A stretch of DNA of 64,000 nucleotides from Denticeps clupeoides (Eukaryota; Chordata; Actinopteri; Clupeiformes; Denticipitidae). The notes under the pieces were generated by a model that saw only the letters and a program-made list of their open reading frames with translations, had not been told where the DNA came from and did no database searches. The position numbers were made by a program, and so were the translations under genes. Below, piece by piece: positions 52,641 through 64,000 of this stretch. Position 1 is the first letter of the stretch, and each line of letters opens with the position of its first letter. The stretch lies in NCBI RefSeq assembly GCF_900700375.1, contig NC_041710.1:24115533-24179532 (forward strand), written 5' to 3'.

Positions 52641-53438
52641 CTTTTCAAAAGGAAAATGTATAAATGTTTTATATATTTTATATATTCTATTTTAGCTGGA
52701 AAAAAATTATGATAGTGCTCAATATGCTTACTAGTATTGTAAAACAGTAACAGATGCAGAGAATACATATTTATTCATGCAATCATTAGTTTTCAAAAAC
52801 AGAATACAAAGTATTGAGATGTTCAAGTGGTCACGTGGGACCTTGCAGGATTTGCCATATGATTGACAGGCTGAGAGTGAGACTTAAGCCGTGTTAAATG
52901 TGAGAAAAGTACCTGTAAGACATGAGACTGGGTTCTGATTATCCCACAACCAATGTGTGCTCATGCAGATTAAGACACATTAAAAGTGATTAGGTTAGGC
53001 CTGGATAATGTTCCATGAGACCTTTAGAGCCAAGGTCAGGATGTGCCAACCTGTACCAGTACTTGGTCAGAACAAATGGTGTACGTTCTATCACAGTACT
53101 GTCTGTTTCAGTTAAACATTTTTCTTTGTATTCTGTCAGATTCAAAATATTTATTAAGGATACCAGGGTGACACTTTAAGATAATTTGTCACATAACTAA
53201 TATTTAACAAAAGGCAATAAAATCCAGTTTAATTAATTCCATTGAAACATGTCACTGTATATACACATACCTTTGTATTTCAAATCAATTTGATTTAGAA
53301 CTGTTATAAAAGAATAAGATCACGCTAAATATTTTACATTCAACAAAAAAATACAAAACAGCTATCCTAAATTTACGAGCCCTAGCTCAACGCATATGAA
53401 GAGGGAAAATAAATGATATTTACTGGAATGCAAAACAA
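52641..53438. other. 3' regions between convergent pkd2 and abcg2
   Basis: AT-rich sequence, probably partly the abcg2 3' UTR. A minus-strand AATAAA is at 53152-53157 and another near 52770. No frame was recognised. Confidence 0.45.
53152..53157 (-). terminator. abcg2: Candidate abcg2 polyadenylation signal
   Basis: AATAAA on the minus strand about 280 bases after the abcg2 stop codon. A second hexamer lies about 380 bases further on. Confidence 0.4.
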
Positions 53439-56400
53439 TCATGTGAACTTCCTGATAAATCGTAACTTGATGTAAGCAATGATGAGGAAAATGAAGGTCA
53501 TCACAGCTAAGGCAACGTGGTTCTCCCAAAGCCCCCATGTGGAGTAGGTTATACCCTGTGCATTCAGGTGCTGTTCACCTGTACACCTACAAATGACATG
53601 CACACGAGATGTGATGAGATGAGATGACATAAGCACAGCCATTCTGACACATTTTCGGTCAGTACTCACGTTAGTTGCTCCACGTTTGCGCTGCAGTTAT
53701 ATATGGAAGTGGTCACATTAAAGTCGCCGCAGAACTCCAAGCCCACAAACTCATTCACCAGCAAAGCCTGAACAGAAATGGCTACATGGTGAACCAATGG
53801 AAATCCCTCCAGTTTTCCACATGCAATATTGTACCATGGGATTTTGTTTTTATAAAAACAACGATAAACCATAAACTTACTTTACTTTATTTAGCAGACG
53901 CTTTACTGATAACTGACGCTTTACTGATTTACTGAACTTACTGATAAACCATAACGGGGAATACTGAAATACTTCAGCCAGGACAGCCAATCCATGACAC
54001 TGGTTATTCTCACCAGTAGACCAGAGAATAACTGCAGAGACAACACAACTTTAATAATCTTTTACCCTGGTGCAGATTGAGCGTTCCTTTGTTCATGGAC
54101 TCACCATCATGAACAGAAAGCTGATGGTCATGAAGATGTTGGCCACCGCCACCACAGTTTGGTCTGCTGAAATAGCCATTGTCATGGCAGTGGCTGTGTA
54201 TGCCACCATTGTGACAGTGATCATGAAGATGAAGAACGCTCCTGGTGTGGCTTTAAACCCTTGAAAAAACAAAAAACCCACCCTTTTAAAAACAAGGGTA
54301 CACACATAACAAAACACTAAAACCTCAGGGTGTTGCGAGGTACATCCCATGATTTAGATCTAGGGAATTTGTGATGTCATGTGACTCAAGAAAAACCTTC
54401 CCAAAGAGTGCCAGGGCACATCAGAGTCAGTTCTTATAATATATGGCCACTTTTGATCAGTGCTCATCACTCCTAACATCTCACAAGACCATACGTTGTC
54501 AAGGCGTTCTGATGCAGTTCCCTGTCTGGGCCCTGGTCAATGTTACTCACTTGCCCATTTGTAACAAGACCAACAATGTCTGTCACTTCACCTGAAACAT
54601 CCTACCTACCAACCATGAAGTAGACCACACAAGTAAAGATGATGCCTGGGATGGTACGCAGAGTGAAGATGTCAGAAAAGATCTTTGAAATGAAGTAGAC
54701 AGAAATTCGGTAGTAGCCACTGGTGTACTCGTGTCTGGAAAAACAGATGAAAAGACCTGTGAGTGCAGAACATTGCAGGGCAGCAGGTTTGAAAGTCAAT
54801 ATATTGGGTCTCACACACAAGTAATACATACATAAAAAGTTTCCTCTCTGTGATGAAGAGTTCAGCAGCTGAGAGTGTACTGAAACACTGATTGGTTGCG
54901 ATGAAGAAAAGTGCACCAAACCTGCAGAAATAAAACGTAAATGTAAATCACAACCTACAATGTGTGAGACTCCCAGAGAACAGGGCAATATTTAATGGTT
55001 TGGTGTGCTGAAATCCTAAATCTTTTGAGAATACAATCCATTTGTGGTTCAGTGATTTAGTAAGAGTTTGAACACCATAAATTGGTGGTGGTGGGGGAAC
55101 TACCCAATTAAAAAAAAAAACAGCACTATCTACACGTCGGAGAATGGGCCAACATGACTGGAGGCTTAATCATACTTTTGAAAAACCAAACGATTCACAA
55201 ACGTATAATGAGGCAGAACACAATTCTTCAGATGTTCTGTAGTGTAGGCTATTCACTGCAAATACTGTGGCTCTGTGCACATGTTGTACTCACCTGTTCT
55301 GGATGCCACTTTGGTCATTTTTTACTCCAAAGAATAAGGCACCCACAATTAAAGCCAATAAGATGGTTACACCAACCTGTAGACAGTTCAAAATAGGGTC
55401 AAAAGATCATAACTGTCCAGGTTCTTTCATTCATTGCCATACAGTATGGCCAGTACTTGAACAGGTGAAAAAAGGCGCGGGAAGAGCTTGTGTGGTCAGC
55501 AGATCGGATCTCACCCTGCGGTCTGGATGGATCCCAATTGCCAAGTACAGAGATGAGAACGCACTCTTGCAAAAATGTGTCAAACTGAGGTTGATCAAAC
55601 CTGTGTAGGGGTTTCCTTGGCACCCATGCTGCTGGCCATATCAACTGATTTCAATCTTTTTCTGGTTCACTCTTCAATAGTTTCCTTGCTGCTATGACCA
55701 ATGGCACCTAATTCAATTAATTGCTCATCAGATTTGATTACGTGAACCTGCACATTCTTAGTTGGAACCACTCTAATTAGTTCTGTCATAGTGCTGTTGG
55801 GCATTACAAAACAAATTGGTTCAATTAGTGACTATTGTTCCTTATTGCGTCTCCCTAGCATCCGGATTATTACCTTCAGTCACCCATTTCCACTGAGGTC
55901 AGACCCCAGGCATGTGATGCCAAATCACTCTCCCCTTGCCTGATATGATATCACTTTAGATCCCGTCTGAAGAGGGCAACCGTGGGGTTACCAAAAGCCT
56001 CTTAAAAGACCAGGCTCATTGAGATTAACTAAATTCATCTGTAGGGCCTTAAGCTGCTAATAATTCTTAAAGTGAGGGCTACGCTGATGGCTTTTTGCTT
56101 TGGGGCAGCTAATGAATGTGCAAAGTCCCTCTGAGAGGAAGCAAACGCAGATTGGCAAAGGGACTGCAATTAGAGCCTGGCTTACTTTTGAGTCACTTAC
56201 TCGGGCCGTATAAGTCCTGTCATAAGGTCATTAGTGACAGGAACCCAAAAATGCCCTTTTCTTCTCATTCTTCTGTTAGGTCGGATTGGTGCAACATGTC
56301 TTAGTATTTGGCACCAAAAAGTAATCCCTCTCTTTGAACACTAAGAAATAATGGCAGGTACCCATTAAGAGGCCTGAGAGCACACCAATCAATGATTCTC

Positions 56401-57367
56401 TGAGTAAGGAGAGCAAGGAGAAAATGTGTACTATGTTCTGTTATTTTATAGGTAAGATGAAGACTGATCTTATGAGTTTTTCAAGAATTACAAAATCTTC
56501 TTTGGCAACATAGTTCATTTGTAAAAAGTTCCGGTTAAGGTAAACAGGGCAAATTTCTTAAAAAGTAACTACAACCACATGAAAGACGTTTAATTTAATT
56601 CTACCAAGATCTACCATCTATACTACGTTCATGGTTAATAACAATTCTACTGAAAAGTTTTTAATTGTACACATTTATCATTATTTAGTTTTATTGTGCC
56701 TTGAGTTTAATTAATATTAAATAGCTACCTGAGCCACAGAGGTCTGTGGATTCAACACGAGGTTCCAGAATGTTCTCTTCAGCACCCAATTTAGCTGGTG
56801 GAAGAAGGAGCTGTTGTACGTGACAGTACGGGTCTTGGGTCGGGTATTGTGGTCCTTGCCTTGTGCAATGCGCTCGAGTTCCGACTTGGTCTCAATAGCA
56901 TAGCTGCAGTTTTGGTACTCCTCCACTAGCCGATCTTCTATGCTCTGTCTGGTCCTGCTGGTCTCCTCAATTTCATCATCTGCAGGGAAAAACATTTGTT
57001 CTTGAAAAGCCCAGGCCACTGAAAACCTGTTAATTTCAGATTTTTGTTCTTACCAAATTTAAGTATTTACTGTGTGCATAACTGAACGTGTCTTTTCAAA
57101 TTTAGTTTGTGACTGTGCTAGACCAAAGATTCATGCCCATCTTACCTCTTTCCTATAAAAAAAACAAACAAACATCTGAGCTGAAACATGGAACCGCTTT
57201 GGAAATAACCTGGAGAAGGGAGCTGAACTATGCTGCAGTGTATTAGGCCACCACAGAGCCTCTGATCAGTACAGTACTATTGTTTGGGATTGAATGTTAT
57301 TGTTGTAGGTGGTTATGGTTATTTGTAGGTGAATAATTCATTGATTCCCAGCTGTTAAATTGTGTGT

Positions 57368-57405
<38 letters not shown>

Positions 57406-59680
57406 CCAATTTACCGCCTGAATTATGGATCTTGGTCAGGGCAGATGATGTGGAGTCTCCATTAATGATGTCCAAAAAAAAGTCTGCTGGGTTGTTATGA
57501 GCCTCACATGCATAACCTAAGAAAAAGCACTAAAGTTATGACGCTGACCAAAAATGCTGCATAAAATTGACCTGACTAGGTTCTTCTGCTCATAAACAAT
57601 GACTCAGCACTACTAAAAATGTTCAGATTACCTATGTTGCCAAAGTAGTCCAGTGCATTCTGGGTCGGACCATGGTACACCAGTTTGCCACTGACCAGCA
57701 GAGTGAGTGTGTCAAAGAGTCGGTAAATGGAGTAACGAGGCTGGTGAATGGACATGATGATGGTTTGTCCACGGTTAGCCATTCTTCAGAAGAAAAACAT
57801 TTCCATTAAGATGATTAACAAGTCCATATCTCACTAAGGTGCCCTACAGTATGAGATTTAACGAGGTAGCAGAGAGATATGCAAATCAAGTATTTGTTTC
57901 AGTGCTTTAGCATTTACATTTACGGCATTTATGAGACGCCCTTATCCAGAACGACATACAATCAGTAGTTACAGGGACAGTCTCCCTGGAGCAACTTAGG
58001 GTTAAGTGTCTTGCTCAGGGACACAATGGTAGTAAGCGGGATTTGAACCTGGGTCTTCTGGTTCATAGGCGAGTGTGTTACCCACTAGGCTACTGCTACC
58101 CTGGTTTATGAGCTCTGAACAATTAGTGCATCTGGAAAGTATTCACAGCATTTCACCTAAGTATTCACCGCCTTTGCTCAATACTTTTTCGAATATGGTA
58201 TGACCAATCCTTGGCCTGTTTGGCCCATTCCTCTTTGCATCACCTCTCAAACTCCATCAGGTTGGATGGGAAGTGTCTGTGTAAATCTCTCCAGAGATGT
58301 TCAATCAATGTTCAAGTCTGGGCTCTGGATGGGTCACTGGCTGGGCAACGGACATTCACAGAGCCCTATCTTTCATATCTTGGTTGTGTGCTTAGGGTCA
58401 TTGTGCTGAAAAATGAACTGGAGCAGATTTTTTTTCATCCAGGAAGTCTCTTTACATTGCTGCAGTCATCAATCCCTCTGTCCTGACTAGTCGCCCTGTT
58501 CCTGCAGCTGTAAAACATCCCTTCATGATGCTGCCACAACCATGCTTCACAGTAGGGATTGTTTTGGCCTGGTGATGAGTGGTGCCTGGTTTCCTCCAAA
58601 TGTGATGCTTGGCATTCACACCAAATTTTCATCAGACCAGAGCATTTTATTTCTCATGTTCTGAGAGTCCTTCATGTTGCTTTTTGGAAAATTCCAGGCG
58701 TGATGCCATGTGCCTTTTACTAAGGAGTGGCTTACGTCTGGCCACTGTATAGCCTGAATGGAAGAGATTGTTGTCCTTCTAGAAGGCTCTCCTCGGACTT
58801 CTGGAGCTCTGACAGAGTGACCATTGGATTCTTGGTCACCACCTAATGCCCTTCTCCCCTGATTGCTTAGTTTTGGTGGCTGGTCAGCTCTAGGAAGTGT
58901 CCTGGTGGTCTTGAACTTCCTCTACTTATGGATGAACAATTCCTTTGACTTCATGCTTAGTTTGTGCTCTGACATGAACTGTCATCTGGGTGACCTTATA
59001 TAGACAGGCATGTGCCTTTCCAAATCACGTAAAATCAACTGTTCCACAGGTGGACTCCAATTAAGCTGCAGAAACATCTCAAGGATGATCAGGGACACAG
59101 AAGGCACCTGAGCTCAATTTCAGCTTCATGGCAAAGGCTGTGAATACTTCTGTACATTTGATTTATTTATAATCAATTTGCCAAAACCTCAAGTAAACTT
59201 TCTTCATGTTGTCATTATAAGGTGTTGTATGTCCATTTCTGAGTGAAAAAAATGAATTTAATATATTTCAGAATAAGGCTGTAACATAAAATGTGGAAAA
59301 AGTGATGTGTGAATACTTTTCGGACACACTGTACATGAACATAATATAATTTCAGCACTGTCTGATACAGGGTCATTTTCATTAGTACTTTGCATGTGCA
59401 CTAAATTAGAATTCAACAATAAGGTATTTACACAGTTTTTTCGGCTTTGAATGATTCTACCTCTTCAGCAGCAAAAGGACAGAGTTAGCTGTGCTGGCAT
59501 CCAGGCCAGTAGTAGGCTCGTCCAGGAACAGCACTGTAGGGTCTATGATCATTTCCATGCCGATGCTGGTCCTTTTCCTCTCTCCTCCAGAGATCCCTCT
59601 AATCATCTGGGTCCCCACCTGCATAGTCAAATAAAATTCTATAATTCAATTAAGATTCATTCAACTGAAAAACATACATA

Positions 59681-59735
<55 letters not shown>

Positions 59736-62700
59736 GTGCAACCACAGTAATTTCTTTGAGATATCAATAATCATTGTTTTCATATCTGTAAAAAACGTAT
59801 GCTGATATGAACAGAAAACATCAAAGCTGTAAAAGCTCCACTGGTAGGTTTAGAGTTACAAATTTACAAATCTATTGATCTTCCGTGAAGAAACCAGAAT
59901 GATAAGAATGCACTCGACGACCTGCTTGGAATCTTTGTTTTGGTAGATCAGTGCTTTATACACTAGCCAGAAGTATAAGACTTATCAGAAAATGAAAAAG
60001 AACATGCAAAAACAACTTCTACTCTCAGTGACAGCAAAAGTGCACATTTTTCATCCATGTATATGTACAGAGACTTGAATTGAAGGAGTTGTAGTAATAA
60101 TATCAAATAAAAATTTAAAATTGATTAATGCTGATTAATGTATTCTGCATGAATACATTACATTGAGCACAAGCTTGTTGTGCATTGTGTACAAAGATGA
60201 ACATACCAATGGGATTGTGTCTTTTCTGTGTGTGTTTCTAAGCCCCATCCAGTTAAGCTGAAATATGACTGGCACACAACGACATGAAACAAGTGTCGTA
60301 AAAACTAAAAAAAAGCGGTCAGGAAACTAGAGAGTCAAGTAAAGTAAAGATACCTATAAACGATTTAAGAACAGTTACTAAGGATCTGTACTTTGTTATT
60401 TCCTATTGCCACAACCACTACACCTATTTTCATATCCATACCATTTAAATATAATTTAAAAAAAATGTATCACTTAAATCATGCATCAAATCTCCATTAC
60501 CAGCCTAAGAAAACCAGAGCAATTATACTGTATGCGCACTTACCCGAGCATCAGCCACCTTACTGAGTCCAAGTTCCTTAATGAGATCATTGACCCTGGT
60601 CTCCTTCTCCTTCTGACTGACCGAGGATGGCAGTCGCAGTGCAGCAGAGAAACGTAGGTTCTCTCTTACTGTTAGAGTCCCCATTACTAAATCATCCTGG
60701 AGGATAAAAAATGCATGACTGAAACAGGCTAGACAGACCACACTGCGAAATATAAAAGCACTCCGCAATTACTTTACTTTACTTTACTTTATTTAGCAGA
60801 CTCTTTTATCCAAAGCGACTTACAATAGGAAGACACCAGCAATTCTCGTTCGATTTCTATAGAATATCGAGTTTACAAACTAAGAGCCCTGATAAGGCTT
60901 AGACTTGTCAGTGAAGAGCATGCTCGGAGATTGTTGGGTGCTAGACTAAGAAAAATTATAATGTATTTATACATTTTGTATACAAGTGTTAGATTTGTCT
61001 GTAATATTTTTGGAATAAGAGGGTTTTCACCTTCTTCTTAAAAGTGGTGATAGTCTCGGCTAGTCGTGTGGAGGAGGGCAGGTTGTTCCACCAGCCAGGG
61101 ACAACAACGGAGAACAGACATGATTGGAATCGGAGACCCCGTGAAGAAGGAATTTTTAGTCTCCTTTCGTTTGCCGATCTGAGAGAGCGTGTAGGAGTGT
61201 ATCTAGGTAGTAGTGTGTTGATGTAGGAGGGCGCAGTTCCATTTACAGCCCTGTAGGCAAGCATCAAGGATTTGAACTCAATGCGAGCAGCTACCGGGAG
61301 CCAGTGGAGGGAGGTAAGAAGAGGTGTAACATGGGTGTATTTTGGCTGATTGAAAATGAGACGGGCTGCCATATTTTGGATCATCAATTAACCGATATCT
61401 CTACATGCAGACTGACAGTTTTAATAAAAAAAAAAAATAACTACCTGGACCACGTATCCGGAAAGGCACTTGAAGTTGGGTGGTTGCAGAGCCCCATCGA
61501 TCAGAACCTCTCCAGAGAGACCTGTCGGGTCCTTCCTGGCAGCCAGGACATCCAAGAACCTTACGGTATAAAAGGATTAAATTTATATTAATTCCAGGAT
61601 GTTAGCATTCACTTAAACTTCTTTCAGACTCTACTCACGATGACTTCCCGCCTCCTGTAGGTCCCAAAATAGCATTTAGACCCGGTCTCATGATCCCACT
61701 GGAACACAGGACAAAACAGATCAAGCTGAACTCAACGAATTTAGCAAGTGAATTCCTCGGGTCCAGCATAGCGTTCAAATATTTTGACATCATTCCAAAA
61801 CTGGTGACTAGTAATTGTAATGATTATAATCATAGCTGCAACATCATTCGGACCTGGCAGACAAATGATCAAAGAATGCGAAAGGTTTGAAAATATTTTA
61901 AAACGCAGATTAGATCTGCTGTCAAACAGACGTCAAATGCAATTTCATTGGTGTTCAGTATGAAAGCGGTGTTACCATAAAGAATGACGTGCTACTTGGC
62001 TGTTATGAAACCTCTACATTTGCATGAAATCGTGTTATCAAACCATCACGTGAGGCAGGCTCGGCTTGTCACTCAAGCTTGTCAGAACTGGAAAGACTTT
62101 TCACCATTCAGTCATGTGATGGCAATGTTCATTGAGGAACATCTGCAACTGGAGCCATTAAAATAACCCAGGCATGATAAGTCTTCTGAGCGTTTCAAAA
62201 TGAACGGCTAAACCGGTCATACCAAGCATATGCACCCAGTGAATTTGAGGAATCACTGCAGCTCATCACGTGAAGCTTTTAATTCCATTCTCTGCCACCC
62301 AGGGCTTTGGCACAAAGAGATTATACTCAAGCGACCATGGTTAATGTCATAATTAACACTACGTTTAGAAGGTCTGAAACTATCTATTCAAACCCTGGGA
62401 ATCGAAATCACAATCACTCACAGTATTTGTCAGAAGTCACTTTATTCTACTGTCGTTCAGAGTGTTAAACGGTTTTACACATCAATAATTGTATTGAGTA
62501 GGACATCATTTTATTTTCTGTAGGAAGGCAAATTGTGTTCAATGAGAAGAGAGCATCCAAAGAGTCCAGCAAAACGTGTCGGGCATCTCCAGTACAGAAG
62601 AATTCTTTTTTCGCATAGATGTGGACAAATGGATTAGGCAAAGGGTTATTCAGAAAGGCAGAATATAGAGAACTACTCAAATAAAATCTTGCAACATATA

Positions 62701-63358
62701 AGTGTGATAGAGCTCTAAAAATAACATAAGACATGACATTTTATGGCAGACAAATTATGAGCTGCTGATTAGTTAACCTACTCTCACCAAACAAGAAATG
62801 GTCTGAGAACTGCTGCTGTGAACTTAACCCGCATATTTTATCCTGTTTTGACTGTAGAATATAGACCATAGAATGTTATGTAATTGTGGGCATTAACTTG
62901 TTTAAATTGTAGTTTGAAACGTTGCTGGTTTAGGTAAGTCTGGTGAAATGACTACAGCATGAGTAGTAACAGAATATTTCCAAAAAGCTACAAACACTGG
63001 TGAAATTGACAATGGTCAATGGTCAGTTCCTGACGACAAGTGGAATCGATTCAAATGTGATCAGTGGTTTATTGGCGAATATCACGACCCTGAGATATTT
63101 CACACACCAGTTCACTAAGAAAGAGGTTTATTTATGAATAACTCACTTCAGGTCCAACAGTATATCCCTTGTGGTGGTCTTCCCCTTGCACAGTGATCCA
63201 CTCTTCAGCTGCACCTTGTAGTTAATGTTGTGGAAGCTGACAACTGCGCCCTGCTGAGGTTTGCTGGTGCGACTTGTGACGACCTTCGACCCCACTGTGC
63301 CATTGGAACTCCTTTCTTCCACCATCTGGATGTTGACGTGATTGGCCATGTCTTCCAT
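53439..63358 (-). CDS. abcg2: ABC half-transporter ABCG2 (BCRP)
   Basis: Coding exons in transcript order are 63358-63147, 61698-61639, 61559-61445, 60696-60544, 59618-59461, 57783-57632, 57516-57415, 56979-56729, 55376-55294, 54921-54832, 54734-54610, 54259-54105, 54031-53942, 53767-53670 and 53586-53439. All phases fit, giving 663 aa (human 655). The nucleotide-binding domain has Walker A GPTGGGKS (Lys89), the Q-loop VVQDD, signature ISGGER (189-194), Walker B VLFLDE (Glu214) and H-loop IHQPRYS. Six membrane segments follow, in the ABCG order of NBD first. The last external loop keeps the cysteines (EFCGDF, YNCSA, TCTGE) that form disulfides in human ABCG2, plus NxT/S sites. It should work as a dimer exporting drugs, porphyrins and urate. 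Its place beside pkd2 matches human 4q22. An acceptor starts this exon at 63364, so the noncoding first exon lies further right. Confidence 0.95.
57371..57401. repeat. (GT)n microsatellite next to abcg2 exon 7
   Basis: Pure GT repeat 13 bases from the donor of exon 7 (57415). Confidence 0.92.
57911..58105 (-). mobile_element. tRNA-derived SINE
   Basis: Full-length minus-strand copy of the same family in abcg2 intron 5, ending about 20 bases before a Tc1 transposon. Confidence 0.85.
58126..59331. mobile_element. Tc1/mariner transposon in abcg2 intron 5, inactive
   Basis: The left end gtgcatctggaaagtattca and the right end (reverse complement cagtgtgtccgaaaagtatt) are degenerate terminal inverted repeats bordered by TA. 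Minus-strand sequence carries Tc1 transposase remnants with many interruptions, for example the segment equivalent to the QDNDPKHT-WPSQSPDLN region near 58290-58420. Confidence 0.75.
59684..59734. repeat. (CA)n microsatellite in abcg2 intron 4
   Basis: Pure CA repeat of about 25 units, the longest in the window. Confidence 0.95.
60770..61390 (-). mobile_element. 5'-truncated L2-type LINE in abcg2 intron 3
   Basis: The minus strand has a 132-codon open frame with [29 protein letters not shown] and [12 protein letters not shown], the usual end of L2-type reverse transcriptases. It is followed by the tail gtaagtcgctttggataaaa and TTTAC-type repeats at 60772-60797. Its truncated end is only about 55 bases from abcg2 exon 3. 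Confidence 0.78.
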
Positions 63359-63363
63359 ATTTC

Positions 63364-64000
63364 CCTGCGTGCCTACGTTCAGCAGAAATGGTGGTTATCT
63401 TGTGTAATAATTTTATGAAGCAGTAAAATGGTTCCGTAGTATAGCTAAATAAAACCAATAAATAAAATAAAACATGCTGCAGATGTTTTACCGCAGCGGC
63501 GAGTTCATTTCCTGACCTGGAACATCATAACACGCTCATGAAATGGCAGAGTTTTGGCGGTAAAAAAAAAAAAAAAAGGTGCGTGTGCCTCGAGCTGAAG
63601 GTAGGTGCACCCTGCTCAGCCCAGAGAGATAAAGAGTGCACATTCCTCACCGGCGCCGTATTCTTCTACATTTGTCACAGTCAATTTGACAATTACTATA
63701 GAGGCATCGATAGGAAGACACCTTCTGGAATAAGGACGAGGTCCCTAATGTCACACTGCCACAAAAAAAAAGGGAAGGCAATAAATACAGAAAATGAGTG
63801 TGTCACAGACAAACTAAAGAAAATACAGAAAAAAGGGAAAAACTGGTTTGATGTTCCCTCGGATTCTCTGGGTATGTGAGGGTCGCATTGAAGAAACGCA
63901 CGCACGCACGCACGCACACACACAAGTGAATGCTGGGATAATTGTACACTTACTTCTGGCATGAGTGTAACGCATCATTCACACGATTCTGTTAGTTGGT
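63364..64000. other. First intron or upstream region of abcg2
   Basis: A splice acceptor (cacgcag) lies at the left border on the minus strand. The rest shows no recognisable exon. It holds an (ACGC)n/(CA)n tract at about 63896-63922. Confidence 0.5.

Noticed and set aside
60989-61387. 132-codon minus-strand frame as a host gene
   Set aside because: The sequence is the end of an L2-type reverse transcriptase, so it belongs to a truncated LINE.

Overview
The window is vertebrate DNA: intron-rich genes with GT-AG splice sites, abundant microsatellites, tRNA-derived SINEs, Tc1/mariner transposons and L2/CR1-type LINE tails. Together these point to a ray-finned fish. The SINE types look like those common in otomorph or clupeomorph fishes, but that is an impression from memory and no species can be fixed from the sequence.

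Five protein genes were read exon by exon. Left to right they are mtus1 (minus, 3' end beyond the left edge), mtmr7 (plus, 14 coding exons, 651 aa), vps37a (minus, 11 coding exons, 388 aa), pkd2 (plus, 15 coding exons, 910 aa) and abcg2 (minus, 15 coding exons, 663 aa). All four complete models stay in frame across every junction and end close to the known family lengths. The left three match the human 8p22 neighbourhood and the right two the human 4q22 neighbourhood, so the window spans a junction between two ancestral linkage groups.

That junction (about 38.4-44.8 kb) holds the most unusual content: three near-identical 216-nt U3 snoRNA genes (box C/D RNA for 18S pre-rRNA processing). Two are in tandem on plus and the third is inverted, facing the second tail to tail. 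Copy two lies inside a duplication that also carries the right end of a Tc1 transposon and a complete extra copy of vps37a exon 4, but lacks vps37a exons 1-3 and the promoter.

The remaining space is introns and intergenic DNA: microsatellites (densest at 18.5-19.1 kb), SINE copies, three Tc1/mariner elements, two non-autonomous inverted-repeat elements and three 5'-truncated LINEs. No retroviral or LTR element was recognised. The genes do not form a pathway: mtus1 is a microtubule-binding protein, mtmr7 a phosphoinositide 3-phosphatase, vps37a an ESCRT-I subunit, pkd2 a ciliary cation channel, abcg2 a drug and urate efflux half-transporter, and U3 a ribosome-biogenesis RNA.
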